A DNA stretch of 64,000 nucleotides from Methylocystis rosea SV97 (GCF_000372845.1 NZ_KB889963.1:2224998-2288997), one strand, 5' to 3'; shown: positions 11,490 through 20,592, counted from the stretch's first letter. Notes: a model not told the origin generated them from the letters alone. Numbers and translations are program-made.

Positions 11490-14397
11490 CGTCGACGAAA
11501 TCGAAACCCTCATCCAGAACTTCGCGTCGACCTATCCAGCGATCGCCGAGCGCATCACGCTACCGGAGCAGGCGGTGAGCGCAGAGCCTGGCGTCGCGCC
11601 GCGAACGGTGACGGCGCTGCGCATCGGCGTGCACGGCGCGGGCGCAGTCGACGGCGCGCTCCTCATATTCGGCCAGCATGCGCGCGAATGGACGCCGCCG
11701 GAAATCGCGCTTGAACTTGCCGGCGCTCTGTTGGGCGCCTATACGGCTGGCAGCGGCGTCATCTATGGCGGCAAAAGTTATTCCGCCGCCGATGTCCAAC
11801 GCGTCCTGAACAACGTCAATGTTTTTCTCGTTCCATGCGTCAACCCGCAGGGGCGTCAGCACAGTCTCGATCACGACACGACCGATGCGGGATGGCGGCG
11901 CAATCGCAATGCGATCCCCGGCTCGTCATGTGTTGGCGTGGACCTAAATCGCAATTACGACTTTGCGTTCGATCTAGGGAAATATTTCGATCTCGCCAAT
12001 CCGGATGTAACGAGCCACACCTCGGACGACCCGTGCAATTCTAATCAGGTCTACCATGGGCCGAGCGCCTTTTCGGAAACCGAAACGAAAAATGTTCGCT
12101 GGTTGCTCGACACATATCCGCGCATCCGCTGGTTCATCGACATTCACGGATATACGTTCGCGGGTGAGATCTACTACCCGTGGGGCGATGACGAAAACGA
12201 GACGACAAATCCGGCGATGAACTGGCGCAACCCGGCGTTCGACCATCAACGGGGCCGCTCGGGCGACGGGGTCAAGGAATACATCCACCCCAACGACCTC
12301 GCGATTCATCAATATCTCGCGAATAAGATCAAGACCGGCGCCGATCCGGTGAACGGTCGCGCCTATATCACGCAGCAGTCCTTCGCCTTGTATCCCACCG
12401 CCGGCGCTTCCGACGACTACGTGTGGTCGCGACATCTGGTTTCGCCATTCGCCTCGCGCGTCGAGGCGTTTACGATTGAGCATCGCGCCAGCCGGTTCAA
12501 GCCAACGAGCCCTGAGCGCGAGGACGTGATCCGCGAAGTCGCGTCGGGTTTGCTGAACTTCTGCTTGGCGTGCGCATGCGGCGTTCCGGGTCTGACCGTA
12601 GAGCTCGTGACCTCGGGTGTCGTGTTCAACCAATGTCCGGAAGGCAGAACTTCGAGCCGGCCGGTGATTGCCCGGATCAGCGGTTGCGACGCTGCGACAT
12701 TCCGTGTGATCTCGGGACCCAGCCGCACTGGCGGTTCGACGCGCATCAATTTCGGAACCGCGATTGCGGCCAGCAGCGTCGCCGCCGCTCCGTCGCCGAT
12801 GACCCGCGAGGTCTTTTTATGGCTGACCTGCGCTGGCGGGATCGGCGGAGACGCCGCTTCAGGGACAGTGCGCGTCGAGTGTCCGGAGGCGGGTTTCGTG
12901 CGTGATGTGCCGATCACGGCGAATTTCGTTGCGGCGCCGAGAGCTGGCGCCGTGCTGGCGCTTGATCGATCGGGAAGCATGCAGGACGACGGCGGAGACG
13001 GACGCACACGGCTTCAGGTGCTGCTCGACTCGGCTCCCGCCTTCGTGGAGGTCTCTCCTCAGGGCGCGCGCGTCGGTCTGGTGCGTTTCGCGACCGACGA
13101 GGCGTCCGGCGCGCCGATGACGACCATGGGGCCTGAAGGAGCCGACCCCGGCGGACGCGACGTCATTCGCACCGCGATTGCGAAGCACACGCTGGCGACC
13201 GGAGATGCGAGCTTCACATCGATCGGCGATGGCGTATTTGCCGCCGCCAACCTAATCGGTCCCGAGACGGGCGTCGATTTCAAATCGCTCGTGGTGCTGA
13301 CGGACGGATACGAAAACCGATCGCGCTATCTGTCTGACGTCGCTGGCCTCATTAACAGCCGCGTCTTTGCAATCGGCCTTGGAACGCCCGATCAGATTCA
13401 GCCTGTGGCGCTGCAGGCGCTGACCAATGGAACGAATGGCTATATGCTGATGACGGGCGCGCTCGACGCGAATGATCCGTTCCGTTTGGACAAATATTAT
13501 CTGCAGATTTTGACCGGCGTGACCAACGATCAGGTCGTGCTCGATCCTGGCGGCTGGGTCCACTTTGGCGTTACCGAGCGGATTCCATTCTATCTTAACG
13601 AAGCGGACGCCGCAGTGGACGCGATCGTCCTGACACCCGAGCCGCGGCTGCTGCAAGTGCGTCTGCAGACGCCGTCGGGACAGGTCCTCGACCAGACGCA
13701 TCCGTCGATGACGTGGACGCAAGCCTCGCGCATCGGCTTCTATCGCTTCGCGCTGCCGGTGCCGGGCGAATTCGCGAGCGAAGGTCCGGGACGCTGGGAG
13801 ATGCTGCTCGACTGGGGGCAAGTCATTCCCAGACGTGGCGCGAAATCGCATCGGCAGGAGATCGAAGGGTCGAAGAACGCGGGCATCCGCTATGAAGCGC
13901 TCGTGCACGCGCGGTCGGACGTCGAGATGACTGTGTCGCTCTCGCAGGACTCGCTCAAGCCGGGCGCGAAAGTGACGCTCCGCGTTCGCCTTGCGCAATA
14001 TGCGTCGATTCCGCTCGATGGTGCGCGGGTGACCGCCCGAGTCACGCATCCGGACGGAGCGGTCGTGAACTTGACGCTGCCCGGCGCCGGCGATGGCGTC
14101 TACGAGTCCGCTTTCTTCGCCGGCGTCGCTGGCGTCTACACGGTGCGGATGACGTCGCAGGGACAGACGCTGCGCGGCTTCTTCTTCACGCGCGAAGCCG
14201 TTCGCACCGCCGCCGTCTGGGCGCGTGGCGATGCGCCGCCGCCGACCGGACAAAACGAAGGCGTATGCGAAAAGCTGCGATGCCTGCTCGAGTCCGGTGC
14301 GCTGAATCCGGATGTGCTGAAGCGTCTCGGCTTCGACATCGAACGCGCGCTCAAGTGCTGCGAAACCGAGGAGCGAATTCCAGGCAAGCCACGCTGA
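11479..14397 (+). CDS. M14 zinc carboxypeptidase-von Willebrand factor A fusion protein
   Basis: 972 residues from a GTG. Residues about 5-365 are an M14 metallocarboxypeptidase: zinc ligands His67 and Glu70 (GQHAREW) and His223 (FIDIHGY), substrate-binding VDLNRNYD, and catalytic Glu334 (FTIEHRAS). All key residues are present. A beta-rich linker (about 370-485) leads to a vWA domain (about 488-660) with an intact MIDAS (DRSGS at 496-500, later VLTDG). Residues about 820-905 look Ig-like, and a cysteine-containing tail ends the protein. No signal peptide is visible, unlike most M14 enzymes. It lies in the genomic island behind a small overlapping gene. Confidence 0.88.
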   Translation: MWTNVDEIETLIQNFASTYPAIAERITLPEQAVSAEPGVAPRTVTALRIGVHGAGAVDGALLIFGQHAREWTPPEIALELAGALLGAYTAGSGVIYGGKSYSAADVQRVLNNVNVFLVPCVNPQGRQHSLDHDTTDAGWRRNRNAIPGSSCVGVDLNRNYDFAFDLGKYFDLANPDVTSHTSDDPCNSNQVYHGPSAFSETETKNVRWLLDTYPRIRWFIDIHGYTFAGEIYYPWGDDENETTNPAMNWRNPAFDHQRGRSGDGVKEYIHPNDLAIHQYLANKIKTGADPVNGRAYITQQSFALYPTAGASDDYVWSRHLVSPFASRVEAFTIEHRASRFKPTSPEREDVIREVASGLLNFCLACACGVPGLTVELVTSGVVFNQCPEGRTSSRPVIARISGCDAATFRVISGPSRTGGSTRINFGTAIAASSVAAAPSPMTREVFLWLTCAGGIGGDAASGTVRVECPEAGFVRDVPITANFVAAPRAGAVLALDRSGSMQDDGGDGRTRLQVLLDSAPAFVEVSPQGARVGLVRFATDEASGAPMTTMGPEGADPGGRDVIRTAIAKHTLATGDASFTSIGDGVFAAANLIGPETGVDFKSLVVLTDGYENRSRYLSDVAGLINSRVFAIGLGTPDQIQPVALQALTNGTNGYMLMTGALDANDPFRLDKYYLQILTGVTNDQVVLDPGGWVHFGVTERIPFYLNEADAAVDAIVLTPEPRLLQVRLQTPSGQVLDQTHPSMTWTQASRIGFYRFALPVPGEFASEGPGRWEMLLDWGQVIPRRGAKSHRQEIEGSKNAGIRYEALVHARSDVEMTVSLSQDSLKPGAKVTLRVRLAQYASIPLDGARVTARVTHPDGAVVNLTLPGAGDGVYESAFFAGVAGVYTVRMTSQGQTLRGFFFTREAVRTAAVWARGDAPPPTGQNEGVCEKLRCLLESGALNPDVLKRLGFDIERALKCCETEERIPGKPR

Positions 14398-14849
14398 GGA
14401 GTAATAGCGCATCGGAGCTGTTGCGTGGTCGCCGATGCTACGACTCTTGGAGTTGCTGCCCATGCGGTGGCGAGCAAGGGTTTGTCGTCTAGCTGAGGAA
14501 ACCGATTAAACACCAGCAAATACGGAATGCGCGCTGTTGGTTCGCTCGTGGCGCATCGCTGACTTCGACATCGTTATCGCGCAATAGCCGAGAACTGGGC
14601 GCCAAGCGTTAGATTTTGATCACTAGTATTCTGGACTGCGCGACGATTAAAGAGGAACTCGCCGCCCAATTTCAGCGCAGCGCCCATAGACAGACGAGAC
14701 GCGCCCGATCGTTTCCATCGAGCGCGCCCCTAACTCGCGGCTCAAAATCAAGGTCGCGGGTTTTTTTTGAGAATGGAGCACCCAACGGATTTACGACGGG
14801 GACATCGGGGAGGCCGCGTTATCGTCATTGGCAAGTATGGAGGGGAGCT
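14398..14849. other. Intergenic, nothing recognised
   Basis: No frame in these 452 bases has a convincing start and product. An octa-T run lies at about 14760. I see no promoter or RNA that I can support. Confidence 0.4.
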
Positions 14850-15014
14850 ATGGCCGAGCGCCCAACCGGTCATGGAATAGGGGCATCATTTCTATCTCTC
14901 GTCGCCGGCGTTAGCCTGCTCACGGTCGGGACATGGATCGGACCGACTTGGGAGGGCATAGTGTTTGACGCCCTTGGGATGGCTTCTTTGGTCGCGCTTC
15001 TTTCGTTGTTTTAG
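14850..15014 (+). CDS. 54-residue two-helix membrane protein
   Basis: The ATG is preceded by GGAGGGGAGCT, a strong ribosome site, which is why this start was preferred over the longer open frame beginning at 14616. The product has two hydrophobic helices (IGASFLSLVAGVSLLTVG and GMASLVALLSLF) joined by a short loop (WIGPTWEG). The family is not recognised. It lies in the island between the M14-vWA gene and the SGNH hydrolase gene. Confidence 0.6.
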   Translation: MAERPTGHGIGASFLSLVAGVSLLTVGTWIGPTWEGIVFDALGMASLVALLSLF

Positions 15015-15280
15015 AGCGCGTGGCGCCGTCGCCGATGCGCTCGCCGAGAGGCTCGTGAAACGAATGCAGGAAATAGAGGCCGGCGGGGTCGGGGAGCCCT
15101 TAGCAACCTCCTTCGCGCGGCGGCTTCGTCGCGGTCTATGCCGAGATCGCGAGCAGCGGCACGGACTTCACCTTCATGGCGATGGCCCAGATCGCTTCGT
15201 TTCATTTGGCTCAACTTGAGCCGATTGAAGATCGGTCAGCCTGATCCACTCGGCGATATGTTCGTCGCGCTCGACCGCGG
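15015..15280. other. Gene remnant between small membrane protein and SGNH hydrolase
   Basis: In frame 2 of the plus strand, 15104-15244 reads like authentic protein (GFVAVYAEIASSGTDF, then MAMAQIASFHLAQLEP, stop at 15242). It has no proper start and follows a stop at 15101. It is probably the end of a truncated or frameshifted gene, family unknown. Confidence 0.35.
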
Positions 15281-15925
15281 TCAGCTCGGCGCGAGCAAGA
15301 TTTTCGCTAATCTCCCACTGTCGAGGAATAGCTGATCGCTCAACTTCTCCCGAAGAGCCGCGATCCACACCGCATTGGCGCGTGGCGTGAAATGCACCCC
15401 GTCGTCGCTCATCTCTGCGCGGCGCGCGCCATTGAGCGAGACATGCGGATTGAGGTCTAACACTTCGATGCCTCGCCCTAGGCAAAGCTCCGCCATCATT
15501 GCGTTCGCCGCATCTATGCGCGGCGCCGCCTCTCTCTGGGCGATGTAAGGCATCAAGGTGAAGATCGCGGAAGCACCCGGATCGAGGACTTGCAGGACAC
15601 CGCGGAAATCGCGTTCGATGTCCCGGATCGGCGCGGCGGAGCCGAAAAGATCGTTCAGACCTCCGTCGATGATGAAGCTCTGCGCGCGATTCCGTTGCGC
15701 ACGCTCCAACTGCCCGGCGATATCCGCGAGCCGCGCGCCGCCCTTGGCGAAGTTTATCACCTCGAAGGGGCGACACGACAGCGTGTCGAATGGGCAGCCG
15801 GACGCGAGACTATCGCCGACGATGGCGATGCTGGCGACGGCGGGTCCTAGAGCGACCGCCGCCAATACTGGCGCGATGGCGCCGAGAAAAAAGCGTCGCG
15901 ACGGAGCGGGGATATTCGAGCTCAT
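15281..15925 (-). CDS. SGNH/GDSL-family hydrolase, exported
   Basis: 214 residues from the ATG at 15925, which has AAGGAT 6 bases upstream. An in-frame start at 16009 would add 28 residues but hides the signal sequence. A twin-arginine-like signal (PSRRFFLGAIAPVLAAVALG) leads to block I IVGDSLASG with the nucleophilic serine, block III DGGLNDLFG (Gly and Asn oxyanion residues) and block V SDDGVHFTP with the catalytic Asp and His. SGNH enzymes cleave esters of lipids, carbohydrates or peptidoglycan decorations in the periplasm, and the substrate here is unknown. Confidence 0.85.
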   Translation of the reverse strand: MSSNIPAPSRRFFLGAIAPVLAAVALGPAVASIAIVGDSLASGCPFDTLSCRPFEVINFAKGGARLADIAGQLERAQRNRAQSFIIDGGLNDLFGSAAPIRDIERDFRGVLQVLDPGASAIFTLMPYIAQREAAPRIDAANAMMAELCLGRGIEVLDLNPHVSLNGARRAEMSDDGVHFTPRANAVWIAALREKLSDQLFLDSGRLAKILLAPS

Positions 15926-16143
15926 ACAAATCCTTGTCGCAAGGATGCATCGCTCGCGACGATAGGCATCGATCTCCTCGCCAGGTATCACCGGTATCCA
16001 AGCTGGCAAGATGAGGCCGGAATATGGCGGCTACCGCTTCATCACTCATTTCGCTGTCGCCAAAGTGGCTTGAGCCCCCCATCTTGTTTCCCTGTTTCCA
16101 AATATTGGGAGTTCGGGAGAGAGAAGTCCGGCGCGAGTAGTTT

Positions 16144-16377
16144 CTAAACTGTATTCTCAGGCTTGCAGTGCCCGCATCCCGTGACATTCTTGACGCCGGA
16201 TCCGCGAGCGATTGCAAACGCGTTCTTGCTATCTAGATGCGGGCCAAGCCATTCCGTAGCGAGATTTGCTTTTAGTCCCGGCCTTCGCTGGCCCCTGCCT
16301 TCATTGCAGTGAGGACAAGATCCTTTGTGAACCGTCGCCGACTGATGGCTTGGGGCCAGGAAAACATAAAAGTTCAT
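16144..16377 (-). CDS. Small zinc-ribbon-like protein
   Basis: 77 residues from the ATG at 16377 (GGAG 9 bases upstream). It has two cysteine pairs: GSCPHCNEGRGQ in the first half and GCGHCKPE at the C-terminus, the pattern of a small zinc-binding fold. Similar short proteins (an H-x-GSC-x2-CN-x-G-x-G motif followed by a WxGP segment) are common, uncharacterised genes in Rhizobiales. The role is unknown. Confidence 0.65.
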   Translation of the reverse strand: MNFYVFLAPSHQSATVHKGSCPHCNEGRGQRRPGLKANLATEWLGPHLDSKNAFAIARGSGVKNVTGCGHCKPENTV

Positions 16378-16532
16378 GACTGGTTTCTCCGCCGCGATTA
16401 TCGTCAACGGCTTACGTGCGCTGGCTTTTCAGCTTCACGCTCGCTGCTGCTCGAGCAAATCGAGCATCGCTGTGCGAACGTGCGCTTACGTGACTTTTCG
16501 GCTTTGTGTGGCCTTAGGCGCTTTCGTGCTGA

Positions 16533-16802
16533 CTATGGGGGCACGCTGCAGGCAGCATCAGACGCGGGAAGCGCTTCACTCGCTTGCCGGGCTGATCGGC
16601 CAGCCGCGTCGGCAATCCTATTGGACAGCGCCTGCCAAAACGCGGCGCGGCCGTCGTCGCCGTTACGCCGAAAGAGTTCGGCCTGACGCTTGAATGATTC
16701 CTGCATGGCCGCGACCTCTCCCCCCGTGGCCGCGCCAGCAAACGTTCGGATTGCTTCGAAAGTCCAGCTTCCAACTAAATCAGGATCCGTCTGCTTTTTC
16801 AT
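16533..16802 (-). CDS. Hypothetical alpha-helical protein
   Basis: The frame is open from 16901. I take the ATG at 16802 (89 residues, MKKQTDPDLVGSWTFEAIRT), but the ribosome site is weak and the ATG at 16853 is possible. The sequence is polar and helical, with no signal peptide, membrane segment or motif I recognise. Codon use looks coding (strong third-position GC in this frame). Confidence 0.45.
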   Translation of the reverse strand: MKKQTDPDLVGSWTFEAIRTFAGAATGGEVAAMQESFKRQAELFRRNGDDGRAAFWQALSNRIADAAGRSARQASEALPASDAACSVPP

Positions 16803-16963
16803 GGCGAGTGTCTGCCTAAGTCCGTCAAGCTCCCTTGGGGCGCATGAGATCATGGCCGACAGTGGCGCATATCCACTCTGCGGCGGAATGCGCGAGCGCA
16901 CACTGCCGATACTAGGCGCGCCGGTGCATCCTTGACCGGCAGCGCCGAAGATCAGAAACGAGG

Positions 16964-17275
16964 CTAGATGGTATGCTCCTGTTCGGGGTTGTCAGAGACA
17001 GTGATGTCGAACACGACGTCGAGAGGCGTTCCCCATTCAACTTGTGCGAAGAACTCGACGCCGTTCGCTTCAACGTTGCTGCCATGAGGGCGAATATTCT
17101 TTACGAAAATCTGTGCAGCGCCGCGGTGTTTGCTCTTGCCGCCGATCGTGGTGCTCGGCTTCCACTCGCAGGCGGAGATGTGAACAACCGACTGCGAGGT
17201 GATCGGATCCCAGTTGAAATTCAGCCAGCCTGTGGCGACGGACTTCCACCACACGCGAATGGTTCGATTAGCCAT
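16964..17275 (-). CDS. Hypothetical beta-rich protein
   Basis: 103 residues starting at MANRTIRVWWKSVATGWLNF, preferred over an upstream start at 17341 because a GAGAG lies close by. The sequence alternates short hydrophobic strands (AAQIFVKNIRPHG, VEFFAQVEWGTPLDVVFDI) with turns, suggesting a beta-sandwich. No signal peptide, cysteine pair or known motif is visible. The N-terminal WW-rich segment is unusual. Confidence 0.6.
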   Translation of the reverse strand: MANRTIRVWWKSVATGWLNFNWDPITSQSVVHISACEWKPSTTIGGKSKHRGAAQIFVKNIRPHGSNVEANGVEFFAQVEWGTPLDVVFDITVSDNPEQEHTI

Positions 17276-18114
17276 TGAGGTCACTCTCTTTCGCAAGAAA
17301 TAACTTGAGTTTGAAGTTTCGAACTTCGCACTGGTTAGCAATGCGCCGCCGGCTCGTCGCTCTTGCGAGCGCCGCTGTTCGTCCCGGCCGAAGCAGTTGG
17401 AACTGTGAATGGCTATTTCATCCGCTCAGTAGCATGCGAGCCGTTTTGACGCTTGCGCCGTTCGGATGAGGTCCTAGGTAAGATTGCGTCCTCTGCGTTG
17501 GTCCTCGACAGCGGAGGGAGATTCGCGACTGCTCGCGGCGCGGATCAGAGTCTCGGGCCTTTTGAGGCATGGAGCAGCGAGCGGACTTACGACAGCGACA
17601 TCGAGAGATTGCGGCTCTGCATCGCTCGCCACGCGAGCAAAGCCGCGATAGCAGGGCCCTCGACCCCCGCTCGCGAGGCGGCGCTTGACCCGCGACGCTT
17701 GTCTCGATGCGCTTCATCCTCAAGTAGGCGGCGTCGCCTGTCAGCGACCTTTTCGTAGCTACCTCGCCCGGGGTTCACAGTGCGGGCTTTTTCTCAGCTT
17801 CACGCCCGGCTCGTCGCCGTCGACGCCGGCCTTTTTGAGGGTGCATCTATGGCTCAGGCGCGAGCAAGAGTTAACGCCGCTCGACACGTCCGACCCGGAT
17901 TTTCACCGGCCAGTTCTCCGAAGACCTTGAGGCGAGCGTCGTTCGGGAAGCACAAAGCGCGGCACGCGCATGTATGCCATAGGCGCCTCCGCAAGCGAGC
18001 ACCCGAGTCTGTCGACGCGCCAATCAAGGCGGCTCGCCTCGATACCATCACAAGCTGGACAATCTGCGCCAGTAATCTCGGATCCCACTGGGGTGCCAGT
18101 CGAAGGCAGCCACT
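17276..18114. other. Long stretch with no supported gene
   Basis: About 840 bases with short open frames on both strands, none with a ribosome site, recognisable motif or consistent codon bias. The only feature I can support is the terminator-like hairpin at 17766-17792. The stretch is probably decayed island DNA. Confidence 0.4.
17766..17792 (+). terminator. Hairpin with T run
   Basis: GCCCG...CGGGC stem followed by TTTTT. The loop GGGTTCACAGTG resembles that of the hairpin at 18371-18399, so the two look like copies of one terminator. Confidence 0.5.
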
Positions 18115-18324
18115 ATGCCAGGCATCAATCGATCGGCAGAACCTCGATATGCGGTCATCGTCTTTGAGGGGGCGAGGTGCACTGCATTGCATCGCGAGGA
18201 TGACCCAGTTCGAGCGCGCGAGATTTTTGAGTATGCCGTCGTTGACGAGTCGAGGGTCGATCGCCGCGTCGAGTTTTACGACAGGCTTTACCTGATCGAG
18301 GCTTGGTCTAGCGAGGATGAATAG
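18115..18324 (+). CDS. Hypothetical 69-residue acidic protein
   Basis: An ATG with AAGG about 8 bases upstream opens a frame with coding-like composition (RYAVIVFEGARCTALHRED, then EFYDRLYLIEAWSSEDE). The sequence suggests a small alpha/beta domain but matches no family I know. It is followed by two hairpin terminators, which supports a real transcription unit. Confidence 0.5.
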   Translation: MPGINRSAEPRYAVIVFEGARCTALHREDDPVRAREIFEYAVVDESRVDRRVEFYDRLYLIEAWSSEDE

Positions 18325-18370
18325 GACAGGCGCCAAGCCTGTCGGCTGGCAGGTTAGTTCTGTCACTTTT

Positions 18371-18399
18371 GCCCGAGGTTCACGGCCGCGGGCCTTTTT
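18371..18399 (+). terminator. Rho-independent terminator
   Basis: GCCCG...CGGGC stem followed by CTTTTT, 47 bases after the stop of the small gene ending at 18324. Same family as the hairpin at 17766. Confidence 0.6.
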
Positions 18400-18421
18400 A
18401 AAGCGTCGCTCCCGCACGAAA

Positions 18422-18447
18422 AAGCCCGGTCATCGCCGGCCGGGCTT
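18422..18447. terminator. Hairpin, second terminator
   Basis: AAGCCCGG pairs with CCGGGCTT around a 10-base loop. It could end transcription arriving from the left. Confidence 0.5.
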
Positions 18448-18617
18448 GAGTTTTACGGTTGAAAGGATCGTCGCCCGTTAGCAGGCGACAGGCCGATTCG
18501 TATTTGCGCCCCGGGACGGGAGCAACCGGCCGCGATAGTTAATAACATGCTGCCGCCATCTGCGGACGCTTGGTGCAAACTAACGGCTCGGAGGCCGTCG
18601 TTCTTAAGGAGGTCGCA

Positions 18618-18917
18618 ATGGTGAAATTCGGCATCTGGGCGACGCTGGAGGCGAAGATTGGGAAGGAGCACGAGGTTGCGGCGTTCTTGAAATCGGCGCT
18701 GCCGCTCGTGGAAGCAGAGCCCGGCACAGTGTCGTGGTTCGCGATCCGAGTATCACCCACCACTTACGCCATTTTCGACGTTTTCAACGACGAAGCTGGC
18801 AGAGAGGCTCATCTTGCTGGGGAAGTCGCAAAAGCACTCATGGCGAAGGCGCCGGAGCTTTTCTCGCAGCCGCCGAAAATCGGGAAGATCGACGTGCTGG
18901 CGGCAAAGCTGGGCTGA
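18618..18917 (+). CDS. Antibiotic biosynthesis monooxygenase (ABM) family protein
   Basis: 99 residues with an excellent SD (AAGGAGG, 5 bases before ATG). The sequence fits the ABM/dimeric ferredoxin-like fold: an N-terminal strand FGIWATLEAKIGKE, helix HEVAAFLKSALPLVE, then GTVSWFAIRVSPTTYAIFDVF and a helix beginning DEAGREAHLAGEV. Members bind small aromatics, haem or quinones as dimers, and many act as stress-linked oxygenases without a cofactor. The substrate cannot be inferred. Confidence 0.8.
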   Translation: MVKFGIWATLEAKIGKEHEVAAFLKSALPLVEAEPGTVSWFAIRVSPTTYAIFDVFNDEAGREAHLAGEVAKALMAKAPELFSQPPKIGKIDVLAAKLG

Positions 18918-18990
18918 CAACGCAAAGACGTGTTGCGATCGACGCGTCGCGCGCCTCACCCAAAATTAAGATTCCGATCAGAAAAGAAAC

Positions 18991-19024
18991 GTAGCCGAAA
19001 ACCCACGAGGTGTTTCCGGCTACA
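18991..19024 (-). terminator. Terminator of the minus-strand gene at 19051
   Basis: GTAGCCG pairs with CGGCTAC, extended by AAAC/GTTT with a bulge. Read on the minus strand it is followed by GTTTCTTTTC. Confidence 0.55.
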
Positions 19025-19050
19025 TTATTGTCATTCGGTCATTTGGGGAC

Positions 19051-19272
19051 TTAGCGACGATCGTCGCGGCGTTGTTCACGCTCGCCCTGACGCCCGCTAC
19101 GAGTATCCTGGCGCTCGCCCTGACGTTCTTGACGTTCTTTCTGAGCCGCAAGGACAAGGTTCGAGTTGGAGATTACGCTGCCCTGAGAATTTGGCGCTGG
19201 GGCTGCCTGAGCAGTCGCTCCCAACCCAAATATCAACAACGCGCCCACCGCGACTCCAAAGAATTTATGCAT
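19051..19272 (-). CDS. Secreted small protein with Arg/Glu/Gln-rich tail
   Basis: 73 residues from the ATG at 19272, which follows GGGAGGAAAGCCC. A longer frame from 19380 lacks such a site. A clear signal peptide (MHKFFGVAVGALLIFGLGATAQA) precedes a short mature part ending in a highly charged low-complexity tail with the near-repeats QERQGERQ and GRQGEREQRRDD. The tail is probably unstructured. The function is unknown. Confidence 0.65.
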   Translation of the reverse strand: MHKFFGVAVGALLIFGLGATAQAAPAPNSQGSVISNSNLVLAAQKERQERQGERQDTRSGRQGEREQRRDDRR

Positions 19273-19756
19273 GGGCTTTCCTCCCATATTTTCCTCTTCG
19301 TCCCACATAGGGCGAAAACTCTTATGTATCGCGCTGCAGCCCCTTGGTAAGCTGCTGATCCATTCTGCGAACAGCTGCACGCAAATGATACGCTGCAGCT
19401 CGCTTCGTTTTAATCATCTGATTGTTAGCCAAGCTTCGCCACACGTGTGGGCGCTCGCGCGTTCTCCGGCCGATATGAAAAAGCGGCCTATCGCCAATCC
19501 GCGTTCTTGCCGGCTACGCTGCGCCCATGAGCCCGTTGGCTCATGATCAAATTCGCTGTTTCAAGACGGGCGGAGAAATTTTCGGAAGGACCTTCGCGGA
19601 ATTCGCTCTTCTCCGATACCGATAGGAGAACCGCGATGGCGTTGAAGGGGCGGTGGCTTATATAGCCTCACATCTCGAAGGCGACCTCTGCGTGACGGCG
19701 CTGCCGTGCGCAGCGCGTCGTGCGCTTCCACCTCTGGCTGCGAGGCCTTTGCGACC
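19273..19756. other. Intergenic between divergent genes
   Basis: No gene recognised in 484 bases. A perfect hairpin, CATGAGCC-CGTT-GGCTCATG, lies at 19526-19545 without a T run; it could be a protein-binding site or RNA structure upstream of the PsiE gene. Confidence 0.4.
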
Positions 19757-20260
19757 ATGGTCGAATCTCAGACAATCAGAAAGCAGCTGCAAAAGGACAT
19801 CGCCTCGTTTCATGCGCTCGACATCTACGAGCGCTTTGAGCAGATCGTTTGCCTGTTTCTAACCGCGCTGATCGCGCTGGTCATCGGCGTCGCCCTGTAT
19901 CACCTCGGGACCAGGATTCTGCTGCTGCTCATCCAGGACGCGATCGATCCCGCGAATCAGGCCACGTTCCAGACGGTCTTCGGAATGATCATGACGGTGC
20001 TCATTGCGCTTGAGTTCAACCACTCCGTCCTGATCATGATCAAGCGTCATCAGAACATCGTGCAGGTGCGCACAGTGGTTCTGATTGCCCTCTTCGCGGT
20101 CGTGCGAAAGTTCATTGTCCTCGACATTGCCGAGGCGCCGCCTGCGACGATGCTGGGCCTCGCGACCGCCACCCTTGCGCTCGGCGCGGTCTATTGGCTC
20201 ATCCGCGATCAGGACGAAAAGGACGAGGAGCGTCGTCGACGCGATAGCCCGCAAGGATGA
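19757..20260 (+). CDS. PsiE-family membrane protein
   Basis: 167 residues starting at MVESQTIRKQLQKDIASF. Four hydrophobic segments follow (CLFLTALIALVIGVALYHLG, FGMIMTVLIALEF, a third around VVLIALFAVVRKFIVLDI, and LATATLALGAVYWLI), with conserved-looking EFNHSVLIMIKR and ending in a charged tail. This matches the phosphate-starvation-inducible PsiE family of inner-membrane proteins of unknown function. The ATG lacks a strong SD, and an upstream in-frame start at 19706 adds an unlikely cysteine-rich leader. Confidence 0.75.
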   Translation: MVESQTIRKQLQKDIASFHALDIYERFEQIVCLFLTALIALVIGVALYHLGTRILLLLIQDAIDPANQATFQTVFGMIMTVLIALEFNHSVLIMIKRHQNIVQVRTVVLIALFAVVRKFIVLDIAEAPPATMLGLATATLALGAVYWLIRDQDEKDEERRRRDSPQG

Positions 20261-20454
20261 CAAATTGTTTTCTGCGGGGCCCGACGTTGGCGGCGGACTA
20301 GCTCCATCCGCAGTGCGAAGAATGCGTGGCCAAATGGCAGAGGTGGGGCATAAGCGGACGCTCCAGATAGATTTTCTCTTATCGTGGAGCGATACCCCCG
20401 ACTGGACGCGTCGCCGCTCTGTGGCGATCCTCTCTATCCGGACAACGCCCATCG

Positions 20455-20592
20455 CTAAATCCACGGTCGGGGCTTTCGCGGGCCGCCCACGACGTCGACA
20501 GGCATTGCCCGCGTCCAGACGAGCCCGAGTCGCTTGCTGTCTCTGAACCGCTTGCGGGCGTCTCGCATGATCGCGGCGCGGTCGTAAGTCAT
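20455..20592 (-). CDS. Hypothetical 45-residue protein
   Basis: A short minus-strand frame beginning MTYDRAAIMRDARKRFRD, with a TAG stop at 20455. The opening resembles small uncharacterised proteins common in Rhizobiales and often found near mobile elements, but it is too short for a firm assignment and could be a truncated remnant. Confidence 0.35.
   Translation of the reverse strand: MTYDRAAIMRDARKRFRDSKRLGLVWTRAMPVDVVGGPRKPRPWI

Noticed and set aside
17854..18417. 187-residue open frame on the minus strand in the island
   Set aside because: It runs through a terminator hairpin and lies antisense to the more plausible 69-residue gene; no motif or ribosome site.
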